Assembly (NCBI RefSeq): GCF_025446935.1
Contig: NZ_JAOEGN010000009.1
Location: forward strand, 17,016 to 81,015
Source: Paracholeplasma vituli
Lineage (GTDB): Bacteria; Bacillota_I; Bacilli_A; Acholeplasmatales; UBA5453
Reading direction: 5' to 3'
DNA length: 64,000 nucleotides
Position 1 is the first letter of the stretch, and each line of letters opens with the position of its first letter. The notes beneath the pieces were generated by a model, which had not been told where the DNA came from, made no database searches, and saw only the letters and a program-made list of their open reading frames with translations. Positions 43,852-52,463 of the stretch are shown in pieces. The position numbers were made by a program, and so were the translations under genes.

Positions 43852-44598
43852 ATGAAAATATTAATGGCTTATAGCATCCTTTTACTGTCATTACTAGGGT
43901 ATTGGTTATTTAAACCCACTGAGTTGGAGGATTACTTTTTAATTGAAGAACCCGATGAATATGAAACCTATGCAGCTGATTTGGGTTATGAGGGTACTTT
44001 GCCTTATTTAGCTTATGATTTATTGAGCCATCATGAAGCTGAGTCTTACGTGATATCGCTTCAGAATGTCGATTTTACATGGCCTAGTTCACAACCTTAT
44101 ACTTACGCTAGAGATTGGGGTCGGTATGATGACATCGATTGGGATAGTAAACCTACCTTCTCTTTAGAAGGACACCTCTTTAAGTCCAAACAGAATACCT
44201 ACTTCTTAGTATTCACTTATCGATATGATCACGCCGCACTGGGTCATCTCGTACACCATTTTGAACTTAACACCAGTGAGACTCTGGGGTATGAGTTTAA
44301 AACCCATATTGGACAACTCTCTTATCGAGACAAACTGTATGGCAGTCATATCCTATATGGTGAAACCGAGACTTTACCTACCCCTATCACGAATTCACCT
44401 CATGCATCGTATTTTGAAGGGGTCATTCTCTATGAGATTACGGATATCCCAAATGATTTCTTACAACTTCGGTTTAACGTCTATGAACAACAAGATGTTT
44501 TAACCACAATCCGTTTAGGGTTTAATAGCTTCACACATCGTGAAAAACCCTTTATTCCACAATCTTTAGAACTCACTTACTTTTTGGAGGATAACTAG
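43852..44598 (+). CDS. Membrane-anchored extracellular protein, unknown (operon gene 1)
   Basis: 248 residues. N-terminal TM/signal anchor (about 3-20, LMAYSILLLSLLGYWLF), then an acidic extracellular domain (ELEDYFLIEEPDEYETY) and beta-rich stretches. Resembles the last protein of the operon (45372-46358) in plan: both have an anchor, then RDWG and tyrosine-rich strands, so they may be distant paralogues. Transcribed from a consensus promoter; 2 bases before the DUF2975 gene. Confidence 0.6.
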   Translation: MKILMAYSILLLSLLGYWLFKPTELEDYFLIEEPDEYETYAADLGYEGTLPYLAYDLLSHHEAESYVISLQNVDFTWPSSQPYTYARDWGRYDDIDWDSKPTFSLEGHLFKSKQNTYFLVFTYRYDHAALGHLVHHFELNTSETLGYEFKTHIGQLSYRDKLYGSHILYGETETLPTPITNSPHASYFEGVILYEITDIPNDFLQLRFNVYEQQDVLTTIRLGFNSFTHREKPFIPQSLELTYFLEDN

Positions 44599-44600
44599 TC

Positions 44601-45161
44601 ATGCAATTTATGTTCATAATACTCACATTACTCGCTTCAGGGATTTTAGGTCTTGCGATATACATCATCTACTTAACGAAGAAGAACGACTTAAAAGAAA
44701 TTTTACGATTTTTCAGTAAATTCTTAATCTTTGTTTTTGGATTCTTCGCTTTAGCCTATGTTGTCCTCTCTTTGGTATCGCTAATTTCTAAATCACTCAA
44801 TGAAGTTAGTATGATTTTGTTGTTGGATTTAAGCTTTAGAGGATACTTCTTCTATTACATATTTAAAGACGCACTGTTCTTAATGAATCAATTGAACCAT
44901 GAATCTGTCTTTGAGATTAGAAACGCGGATGCTGTATTACGTATGGGTAAAAACTTTATTTTGATAACTGCAATTCAAATCCTCACTGGATTAGGTATCA
45001 GTGTCGTTCGCTATATTGGCGGTACTTATTCAAAAGAATTCATCATTACAATTTCATCTGAACCGCTATTATTTATTGTTGTTGGATTTATCCTTTACAT
45101 CCTGGCACTTATCTACCGTAAAGCAATCGATATCTATGAGGAAAATAGACTAACGGTATGA
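44601..45161 (+). CDS. DUF2975 membrane protein
   Basis: 186 residues with four TM helices (about 3-26, 38-65, 110-132, 145-165) and the short polar linkers seen in DUF2975. The gene directly next to it encodes a YozG-like XRE regulator, the usual partner of DUF2975. Function unknown. The next ATG overlaps its stop. Confidence 0.75.
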   Translation: MQFMFIILTLLASGILGLAIYIIYLTKKNDLKEILRFFSKFLIFVFGFFALAYVVLSLVSLISKSLNEVSMILLLDLSFRGYFFYYIFKDALFLMNQLNHESVFEIRNADAVLRMGKNFILITAIQILTGLGISVVRYIGGTYSKEFIITISSEPLLFIVVGFILYILALIYRKAIDIYEENRLTV

Positions 45162-45385
45162 TTTACGTTACTTTAACAGAGATGTTAGAAAAAAAACAAA
45201 TGACGTCTAAGATGCTCTGTGAGATCATTGGGATTACGGAGGCTAATCTATCGATCTTAAGATCCGGTAAAGCCAAAGCGATCCGGTTCACAACCCTTAA
45301 CGCCATTTGTCAAGCCTTAGACTGTCATCCAGGAGACATTCTAAGGTACATGGAAGGAGCACAACCCGAAGATGACTTGGTTTAG
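45158..45385 (+). CDS. YozG-like XRE regulator
   Basis: 75 residues, a single HTH: MTSKMLCEIIGITEANLSILRSGKAKAIRFTTLNAICQALDCHPGDIL. This is the typical short HTH_XRE of the DUF2975 pair (YozG). Overlaps DUF2975 (ATGA) and the following gene by 14 bases. Probably controls this operon. Confidence 0.85.
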   Translation: MIYVTLTEMLEKKQMTSKMLCEIIGITEANLSILRSGKAKAIRFTTLNAICQALDCHPGDILRYMEGAQPEDDLV

Positions 45386-46358
45386 TATATTCGCAATCCT
45401 CGCACCCATTATCCTCATCACTGCGTTTATTTATTTTAAAAAGAAACGCAGGATGATTGTTTCAATCGCGATGTTATGTCTTGGCTATTTAGCCTTTGAG
45501 TTTTATACTTGGATGGATGAACCCGATTATGGTTTCAACTATACATATCTCCTCCACGAGGATAAAACGAGTGATTTTACATTAGCTTTAATCGATAACG
45601 TATTGTATGAATCCTCACTAAATGAACCGTTAGACTATAAACTGCGTGATTGGGGTTCTACAAAACTTGATTACAAACCGATTTACTTAAAAACATTGAA
45701 TGCTCAATACGATTTAGTCATATTCTCTAGAAATCCAAATAAACAGGTGCCTTATGGTTATTACACACATGACGACTATGAATTCAATAGCGATACACAG
45801 TCGAAGATTGTCATTGTCGAAAAAAAGACTGGTAAATTATTGGATTTTCATTCCTATGATTTAATTGGGTATACCCTAGATTTAAACAACATTCTAGTCC
45901 AGGATAAAACGGTTGCGATTCCGGTATTCAAACCGTATACCAATGAAGTGTCCTATTACTTCGCGCTTTACATTGAAGATGCTGATAACTATACCACGAT
46001 TTTTGATTCTTACTTATTCTTTAACATGAGTAGTAAGCTTAACTATTATGCCTTTGGTCATGAATTCTATTTAGGTGTGTTTGAAGATGGTACCGTGAAC
46101 TATCAATCCTTCAAGGCAGAACGAACGATTGAATATTACAACGGAGAACCTAGAATCGTCTCTAGTGGATATGGTAAAAAACCACTCAATAGTTTAGACG
46201 ATGAACTCTACGTCAAACAAGGTTACTTCACGGTTGTAAATCGATTACTCTATGTGGTTAAAAATGATTTAAAGATATATAGAATGAATGGAAACGATTC
46301 AACCTATATCGCAGACGTCATCGATCTGAATTTATGGCACACCCAAATCCCTCAGTAA
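45372..46358 (+). CDS. Membrane-anchored extracellular protein, unknown (operon gene 4)
   Basis: 328 residues: two N-terminal hydrophobic segments (about 3-22 and 28-47), then a 280-residue extracellular region rich in Tyr/Asp. No family recognised. Shares the RDWG... and long beta strands with operon gene 1. Closed by a terminator whose stem covers its stop codon. Confidence 0.6.
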   Translation: MTWFSIFAILAPIILITAFIYFKKKRRMIVSIAMLCLGYLAFEFYTWMDEPDYGFNYTYLLHEDKTSDFTLALIDNVLYESSLNEPLDYKLRDWGSTKLDYKPIYLKTLNAQYDLVIFSRNPNKQVPYGYYTHDDYEFNSDTQSKIVIVEKKTGKLLDFHSYDLIGYTLDLNNILVQDKTVAIPVFKPYTNEVSYYFALYIEDADNYTTIFDSYLFFNMSSKLNYYAFGHEFYLGVFEDGTVNYQSFKAERTIEYYNGEPRIVSSGYGKKPLNSLDDELYVKQGYFTVVNRLLYVVKNDLKIYRMNGNDSTYIADVIDLNLWHTQIPQ

Positions 46359-46373
46359 TTTGAGGGGTTTTTT
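46349..46373 (+). terminator. Terminator of the DUF2975 operon
   Basis: CCCTCA GTAATT TGAGGG G then TTTTTT; the stop codon TAA lies in the loop. Confidence 0.9.
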
Positions 46374-46379
46374 CATAAT

Positions 46380-46405
46380 AAAAGCCCGCAATAGTTTGCA
46401 GGCTT
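46380..46405 (-). terminator. Terminator of the uronate operon
   Basis: On the minus strand GCCTGCAA..TTGCGGGC forms an 8-pair stem (one G-T pair), then TTTTATT. It follows the stop of the uridine-kinase-like gene and converges on the plus-strand terminator at 46349. Confidence 0.85.
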
Positions 46406-47232
46406 CATTTCAAATATAGATTCGCTTTTTCTTTAATCTTTAAGGCTTTGACGTACTTACGTTCATTGGGAATCCAAATCGTAATAAACTTCTTTAACCG
46501 CTTGAATCCATTACGCTCATAGATTTTGTAGTACTGTTTCAGTCTTGAAATGTCATAGAATACCTTTAAGTCGTATGGAGCCTCTAGATGAGGATGTAAA
46601 CTATACGCGCCTTCAAAGATATGAATATTTGAATAAGGGATAATCACGTGTTCTAAGTGCTTATGAGTCTTAAAGTCAAAAGGTTGGTAATGAACGGATG
46701 CTTGGTTATGGATGGGTTCAATCACCGTTTGATTGATCTTATGGAAGTCAATGTTCGCCCCATACTGAGTTAAGGGGTCTTCTGTGATGATTGGCTTTTT
46801 AAAGAAATCATCGGTATGAAATAGTGAGCCCTCATAGATTTGAGATAACAGATTCGCCAAGGTTGTTTTACCTGCACAGGCATACCCATCGATCGCAATC
46901 CATAACTCTGGTTTTGATTCTAATAGTGCATCCATTTTAGAGAGCACTTTCAATAGATTTTCTTGATAGGAGTTCACTATGATATAGGGTATCGATTCAC
47001 CATTAGAACTTCTTTGATAGTCATTCACCTTTAGAAATTTCATTAAAGAGCCTGAGGATAAACCGAGTTCTCCTTCTTCATCTATAACATATAAACGTAA
47101 ATCCCCTCTACTGAGCATTTTACGAAAGCGAACCATCCGAAGATGGTCCGCTATTTCATAGTTATAGGTGTTTGGTTGAATGGGTTTAAAAAGGCTATTT
47201 AAAGCGATTTTACGTAATCCATGCCTAGACAT
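46405..47232 (-). CDS. Uridine-kinase-like P-loop kinase with N-terminal extension
   Basis: 275 residues. C-terminal half (about 110-275) is a uridine-kinase/NMRK-type kinase: Walker A DGYACAGKTT (about 115-124) and a FHTDDFFKKP catalytic element (about 138-148) and IFEGAYSLHP. Residues 1-105 are an unassigned extension. Overlaps the ECF S-component gene by 8 bases, so the two products are likely to work on one substrate (uptake, then phosphorylation). The substrate is not known: a nucleoside or a vitamin riboside. Confidence 0.75.
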   Translation of the reverse strand: MSRHGLRKIALNSLFKPIQPNTYNYEIADHLRMVRFRKMLSRGDLRLYVIDEEGELGLSSGSLMKFLKVNDYQRSSNGESIPYIIVNSYQENLLKVLSKMDALLESKPELWIAIDGYACAGKTTLANLLSQIYEGSLFHTDDFFKKPIITEDPLTQYGANIDFHKINQTVIEPIHNQASVHYQPFDFKTHKHLEHVIIPYSNIHIFEGAYSLHPHLEAPYDLKVFYDISRLKQYYKIYERNGFKRLKKFITIWIPNERKYVKALKIKEKANLYLK

Positions 47233-47764
47233 TTTCTAACCCATCCAATGCTTGGGTTCGTTTTAACCCAAAGTAGAGTAGAGGGATTAAAACGAGTTGG
47301 ATTGTGATGCCAGGTAGACCAGTAACAAAGGCAGCTGTTAAGAAGATTTTTAAGGTAAAGTTGAGTCCAGCCAGTGGGTAGAATATCCACGCTGCTAAAC
47401 CATAAACTGCTCTACCTAAAATCATCGCTGCGACTAACGCAATTAAAACAGATAGGTCTTTCTTGGGTAGTAATTGTTTGATCAATCCTGCGAAAAACCC
47501 GTAGCCAGCAATCTCAAAAGACATCACTAAAGCTTGTGGAAATAACGGTGGCATCCCAGCGATTAAACTTCTTAACAAAGGGGTGACAACACCCACTAAG
47601 AATCCGTACTTAGGACCTAAGATGAGACCAGCAAATAAAGCTGGAATATGCATTAATAAAAAGACGGAACCCAACTGTGGGTTTGAAGCGGTTAAATAGG
47701 GTAGTACCACGCCTAACGCAATCATTAAGCTGGATAATACTAAGGCATAAAGTGATTTATTCAC
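47225..47764 (-). CDS. ECF transporter S component
   Basis: 179 residues with six hydrophobic segments and the S-component signatures (MIALGVVLPYL..., MHIPALFAGLILGPKYGFLVGVVTPLLRSLIAGMPPLFPQAL). GTG start with AAGGAG 7 bases upstream. It uses a shared EcfAA'T motor not in this window. Closest in shape to vitamin transporters of the PanT/ThiW sort. It lies 20 bases after the LarA-like gene in the uronate operon. Ligand unknown. Confidence 0.75.
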   Translation of the reverse strand: MNKSLYALVLSSLMIALGVVLPYLTASNPQLGSVFLLMHIPALFAGLILGPKYGFLVGVVTPLLRSLIAGMPPLFPQALVMSFEIAGYGFFAGLIKQLLPKKDLSVLIALVAAMILGRAVYGLAAWIFYPLAGLNFTLKIFLTAAFVTGLPGITIQLVLIPLLYFGLKRTQALDGLENV

Positions 47765-47783
47765 GAACGGACTCCTTCATAAA

Positions 47784-49048
47784 CTAAAAACGATTTTTAT
47801 CGATCCAAAGACCTAAGGCTGGGTTTGGAATAAAGAAAATTTCTTCGCCATCTTCTAATGTGTTCCACCCTGGTTGTAAGGTATCTGGATTGTATCTTTT
47901 AACAACTTCATCGTATTTTGCTGGATTAAAGTGGACTTTTTCACTTCTGCTTGTGTGATATTCTTCACTGCGTAGGTAATCTTAAAACGACTATCTGATG
48001 AACTGTGGATGAGGTGCGCTGCCGCACTCATGTTTTTCTTAAGGTCTTCATTTTGTTTAAAGAGTTCTAGGACCTTAAGTCTGCCGCAGTAACCATACTT
48101 ACGGATGAGTTCATCGATTTTGGAGTCTTCCCCGAACTTGGTAACCCCAGCAGCTAAGACAATGAGTTCGCCACCATCTTCAATCGCCATACGGGTACGG
48201 TAGATCGATTTATTGCCAAGCCAGGTGGACTTGAATTCTTTCGGGTCTAAATATACGACGCACTTTTTAATCCCTTTATCAAGCCAGTTGATGTTTTTTT
48301 CTTGAGAGACGGTAATCGCTTCTTCAAGCACTTTTCTGGTGTTTCCGATAAATAGACCATGGGTCTTAATAACATTTTTAGGGGCGGTCGTAACAGTTAA
48401 AACAAAGTAGAGTGGACGGTCCTTTAAAAAGTGTTCTAAAGCGTAGTCTAAGACTTTACGAACAGGGGTATGGTCTTTGCCCATCATACGTTCCATGCCG
48501 TAAACGGCGCCAATCATGTGCGATTGGTTGATGGTGGTTTTACCGCCACACCCAACAAACACATTCTTCGCGTGGTTCGCCATCCCGATGACTTCGTGAG
48601 GTACGACTTGACCAATCGATAGAATTAAATCGTAGGTAGGATCCATAATCAAGCGGTTTACTTCCATCCCCACGCCTTGGTCCCATAGACCATCGGTGAT
48701 GGATGAGATATAACTGCCAGGGACTTCGCCAACATGGACGATGTCTTCTCGCCAGTTATGCACGATGAAACGGTCGTGTGGAATGTCTCCATACATTTCT
48801 GTAATCTCGTTCGCACTCATAGGTTCATGTGTACCTAAAGCCGGTAAGATATCGACTTGTGCTTGATCTTTTAATAGGTGATAGTATAGGTTTGTGATCA
48901 ATCCCGCATTCGAATGAAAACGGGTGAAGTCAGGTGGAATGAGTAATACTTTCTTTACAGTTTTACCTTCTAAGGATTTTTTTAACCCTTCGAGGATTTC
49001 CGATTTGGATAAACCGTCTTCGGTTTGGGCTTTGTAAAAGAGTTCCAT
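47784..49048 (-). pseudogene. LarA-family (nickel-pincer) hydroxyacid epimerase, C-terminus frameshifted
   Basis: About 421 residues when repaired. LarA/DUF2088 features: ALGTHEPMS (His about 97), VPHEVIGMANHAKN (His and the cofactor-linking Lys), TINQSH and GCGG. A T5 run (47937-47941; A5 on the coding strand) shifts the last 50 codons; one extra A (GTGAAAAAAGTC) restores VHFNPAKYDEVVKRYNPD to LWIDKNRF at 47784. Start 49048, 2 bases after the SDR stop. With uronate genes around, D-gluconate/D-mannonate 2-epimerase is the likeliest activity. The NPN cofactor genes larBCE are not in this window. Confidence 0.75.
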
Positions 49049-49049
49049 A

Positions 49050-49901
49050 TTAGACTCCAGCGTACGCATTGAAGCCACCATCGACAGGGATGACTACGCC
49101 TGTGACGAATTTAGATTGGTTGGAGTCAAGGAGCCAGAGGAGTGTACCAATGAGTTCACCTGGTTCACCAAAACGTCTCATTGGCGTACTGTTGATGATT
49201 TTTAAAGAGCGGTCTGTCAAAGACCCATCTGGTTTCACTAATAAAGCTTTATTTTGTTCGGTAACGAAGAACCCTGGCGCTAACGCATTGACACGAATGC
49301 CTTCGTTAGCGAAATGAACAGCCATCCACTCTGTGAAGTTGTTGATTGCGGCTTTCGCGGCGCTGTATGCAGGAATCTTCGTGAGTGGGTTAAACGCACT
49401 CATCGAGGAAATGTTCAAAATCGTACAGCCTGGTCTACCAATCATATCTTTGCCAAAGACTTGTGAAGGGATTAACGTCCCTGTAAAGTTTAAACCAAAG
49501 ACATAATTAAAACCATCTAAGTCCATATTGAAAAAGTGTTTAGCCCCTTCCGTTTCTAAGGCTAAAGCATTAAAATACTCATCCCCAGTGGTTGCTTTAG
49601 GGTCATTGCCACCTGCACCATTGATGAGGATATCGACAGGTCCAAAGTTCGCTTTTATTAAAGCATGGGCAGTTTCAATCGAGGCTTTATTCAAGACGTC
49701 TGCAGACACAGCCATGGCTTGTTGTCCGAGACTTCTAATTTCAGAAGCGAGTTTTTCCGCTTTTTCAAAACTTCTGCCTAAAATGACGACTTTAGCGCCT
49801 GCCTCAGCACAAGCTTTCGAAAATTCAGTACCCAGTACACCGGCACCACCGGTTATGACGATGACTTTACTCTTTAAATCAAATTGCATTGGGTAGCTCA
49901 T
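49050..49901 (-). CDS. uxuB: SDR fructuronate reductase (D-mannonate oxidoreductase)
   Basis: 283 residues of the short-chain dehydrogenase fold: TGGAGVLG (NAD-binding), INGAGGNDPKATT (insert typical of the SDR uronate reductases YjmF/UxuB), catalytic S..Y..K in SSMSAF...YSAAKAA (about 155-170). Reduces fructuronate to D-mannonate. It is in the order uxaE-kinase-gnd-uxuB-larA. Start ATG after AGGAGG. Confidence 0.85.
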   Translation of the reverse strand: MSYPMQFDLKSKVIVITGGAGVLGTEFSKACAEAGAKVVILGRSFEKAEKLASEIRSLGQQAMAVSADVLNKASIETAHALIKANFGPVDILINGAGGNDPKATTGDEYFNALALETEGAKHFFNMDLDGFNYVFGLNFTGTLIPSQVFGKDMIGRPGCTILNISSMSAFNPLTKIPAYSAAKAAINNFTEWMAVHFANEGIRVNALAPGFFVTEQNKALLVKPDGSLTDRSLKIINSTPMRRFGEPGELIGTLLWLLDSNQSKFVTGVVIPVDGGFNAYAGV

Positions 49902-49910
49902 AGAAACCTC

Positions 49911-51365
49911 CTAAACGTTATAAGTCGTTGACGAAGTCTTTCCGCCACGGCCTGTCCAATTGGTATGGAAAAATTCACCTCTTGGTTTATCGGTTCTTTC
50001 ATAGGTGTGCGCACCGAAGAAATCGCGTTGAGCTTGGAGTAAGTTCGCTGGTAATTTCTCAGTACGGTAAGAATCAAAGTAGTTGAGTGCCGCAGACATC
50101 GCTGGGGTCGGAATACCATTTAATACCGCAGTAGAAATGACATTACGCCAAGCTTGAGTCATGTTTTCCATAATGTCTTTGAAGTATGGGTCTAAGAGTA
50201 AATTGGATAATTCAGGGTTTTGATCAAAAGCATCCTTAATCTTACCTAAGAAGACGGAACGGATGATGCAGCCACCACGCCACATGAGCGCGATTCCGCC
50301 ATAATTTAGGTTCCAATTATTTGATTTCGCTGCCGCACGCATCAATGCGTAGCCTTGAGCATAGGAAACGATTTTCGCTGCGTAGAGCGCTTTTCTAATA
50401 TCTTCAATAAATGCTTTTTTGTCACCTTTAAATCTAATTGGAACCGCTTTGTAGGCTTTAGAAGCGACCAAGCGTTCATCTTTCATCGCGGAGATAAAGC
50501 GTGCATAAACCGCTTCTGTAATGAGGGTTAGAGGTACAGCGTCTTCTAAGGATTGAACAGCAGTCCATTTACCTGTACCTTTTTGTCCAGCTGTGTCTAA
50601 AATCTTATCGATTAGTGGATGTCCATCTTCATCTTTATGAGATAGGATTTCCCCTGTGATTTCGATTAAGTAACTGTCGAGTTCGGTTTTATTCCAAGTT
50701 TTAAAGACATCTGCCATTTCATCTGCAGACATACCTAGAACATTACGCATTAAGTGGTAAGCTTCGGTAATCAATTGGATATCACCATATTCAATTCCGT
50801 TATGGACCATCTTGACGAAATGACCTGCGCCATCTTCGCCAACCCAGTCACAACATACGGACCCGTCAGCGACTTTCGCTGCGATGCCTTGGAATATCGG
50901 TTTTACGGTTGGCCAAGCTGCTTTTGATCCGCCTGGCATAATAGAAGGTCCAAGTAAAGCCCCTTCTTCGCCGCCGGAAACGCCTGTACCAATGTATAAA
51001 AAGCCTTTGGATTCCACATATTTGGTTCTACGAATCGTATCCGGGTAGTGGGAGTTTCCACCATCGATGATGATATCCCCTGGTTCTAATAATGGGAGTA
51101 ATTGTTCAATGACTTGATCGACCGGGTCTCCGGCTTTGATCATCATCATGACCTTACGTGGTTTTTTAAGTGACGCTACGAGTGTTTTTAAATCGGAAGT
51201 CCCGATGATTGGCAACCCTTTCGCACGGGTGTTTAGAAATTCGTCTACACGGCTTTGTTGACGCGCATGTGCGGTCACTTGAAAGCCTTTGGATGCCATG
51301 TTGAGAACGAGGTTCTCACCCATGACTGCCAATCCAGTTAATCCAATGTCTGATAATTTTTCCAT
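49911..51365 (-). CDS. gnd: 6-phosphogluconate dehydrogenase, decarboxylating
   Basis: 484 residues; normal length is about 470-485. Seen: GLTGLAVMGENLVLNMASKGF (NADP site), VSGGEEGALLGPSIMPGG (substrate loop) and KMVHNGIEYGD (catalytic Lys, His and Asn). Converts 6-phosphogluconate to ribulose-5-phosphate and CO2. Presence inside an operon for uronate use, rather than in a separate pentose pathway locus, is the basis for the proposed route. Confidence 0.95.
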   Translation of the reverse strand: MEKLSDIGLTGLAVMGENLVLNMASKGFQVTAHARQQSRVDEFLNTRAKGLPIIGTSDLKTLVASLKKPRKVMMMIKAGDPVDQVIEQLLPLLEPGDIIIDGGNSHYPDTIRRTKYVESKGFLYIGTGVSGGEEGALLGPSIMPGGSKAAWPTVKPIFQGIAAKVADGSVCCDWVGEDGAGHFVKMVHNGIEYGDIQLITEAYHLMRNVLGMSADEMADVFKTWNKTELDSYLIEITGEILSHKDEDGHPLIDKILDTAGQKGTGKWTAVQSLEDAVPLTLITEAVYARFISAMKDERLVASKAYKAVPIRFKGDKKAFIEDIRKALYAAKIVSYAQGYALMRAAAKSNNWNLNYGGIALMWRGGCIIRSVFLGKIKDAFDQNPELSNLLLDPYFKDIMENMTQAWRNVISTAVLNGIPTPAMSAALNYFDSYRTEKLPANLLQAQRDFFGAHTYERTDKPRGEFFHTNWTGRGGKTSSTTYNV

Positions 51366-51377
51366 GAGTATTCTCCT

Positions 51378-52451
51378 TTAACGACGGACACGTGCGTTGC
51401 CTTCGTAGATGGCCCAAATTTGTTCTTCATCTACAGGCATACCGAAGTCCTCTAATACAGTTGTAACATATGCGCCCGAAGCCCAGGCAAAATGTGCACA
51501 CTTTTCTATAGAAAATCCGCTTAAAAGACTATAAAGGAGCCCACCGACAAAGCCGTCGCCACCACCAATGCGGTCTAAGACTGAAATTTTACGTGGTTCC
51601 ACTACGACCCAGTCGGACCCTTGATTTACAATCGCACCCCAATAGTGTTCATTCGAATCTTCAACTTGACGAAGTGTGGTTGCGTAAGTAGACGCATTCG
51701 GGAAAGCTTTCTTTACGTTATCGATTAAGCCTTTAAAACTATCAATTTGAGTACTAATATCTTTGCCACCGGCTTCAGGTCCATGAACATCTAAGGCCAG
51801 TTGGAAGTCTTCTTCATTACCGATTAATATATCAGTCAAACTCGCGATTTCTTTAAATATACTGGAAAGTTCTTCTTTACGGTTTTTCCAGAAGGAAGCA
51901 CGGTAGTTTAAGTCAAACGAAATCAGTGTTCCGTTTTGTTTAGCGAAACGCGCGAGTTCTAAACAGAACGCACTCGTTTCTTTGGATAAAGCGACGATAA
52001 GTCCAGATAAATGTAATAATTGGACGCCTTCTTCTTTGAAAATACGGTTTAAGTCAAAGTCTGAAAGTGATAGCGTTCTTCCCACTTCACCCGCGCGGTC
52101 GTTTTGAACGCGTGGTCCACGCATTCCATACCCACTATCCACGATATTGAATTGGTGTCTATAACCCCAAGGTCCACCTTGTTCGATTTCTTTACCTTCA
52201 AAATCAATCCCACGACGTCTTAAATCTTGTTTGATTAATAACGCAATTGGACTATCTTTCACAAACTTTGTTAAGACTTTGGTTTTTAAACCCAAAGCCG
52301 CACTAATGGATAAAACGTTCGATTCAGCGGATGTGGCTTGCATCTGAAAGAGATGGCTGGTATGAACCGGTTGACGGTCAAACGGTGTGATTCTAACACC
52401 CATAGAGGTAGGTGACAGAAGAGCGTATTTGCTGTGTTGTCTTAATTTCAT
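51378..52451 (-). CDS. kdgK: PfkB-family sugar-acid kinase (KdgK-like)
   Basis: 357 residues, PfkB fold: FDLNYRASFWKN, and DRIGGGDGFVGGLLY (about 294-308) with the catalytic Asp. The closest named relatives are 2-keto-3-deoxygluconate kinases. No KDPG aldolase or mannonate dehydratase is present in the window, so a gluconate 6-kinase role is an alternative that fits the adjacent gnd. Co-transcribed with uxaE (12-base gap). Confidence 0.8.
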   Translation of the reverse strand: MKLRQHSKYALLSPTSMGVRITPFDRQPVHTSHLFQMQATSAESNVLSISAALGLKTKVLTKFVKDSPIALLIKQDLRRRGIDFEGKEIEQGGPWGYRHQFNIVDSGYGMRGPRVQNDRAGEVGRTLSLSDFDLNRIFKEEGVQLLHLSGLIVALSKETSAFCLELARFAKQNGTLISFDLNYRASFWKNRKEELSSIFKEIASLTDILIGNEEDFQLALDVHGPEAGGKDISTQIDSFKGLIDNVKKAFPNASTYATTLRQVEDSNEHYWGAIVNQGSDWVVVEPRKISVLDRIGGGDGFVGGLLYSLLSGFSIEKCAHFAWASGAYVTTVLEDFGMPVDEEQIWAIYEGNARVRR

Positions 52452-52463
52452 AGTAGTATCCTC

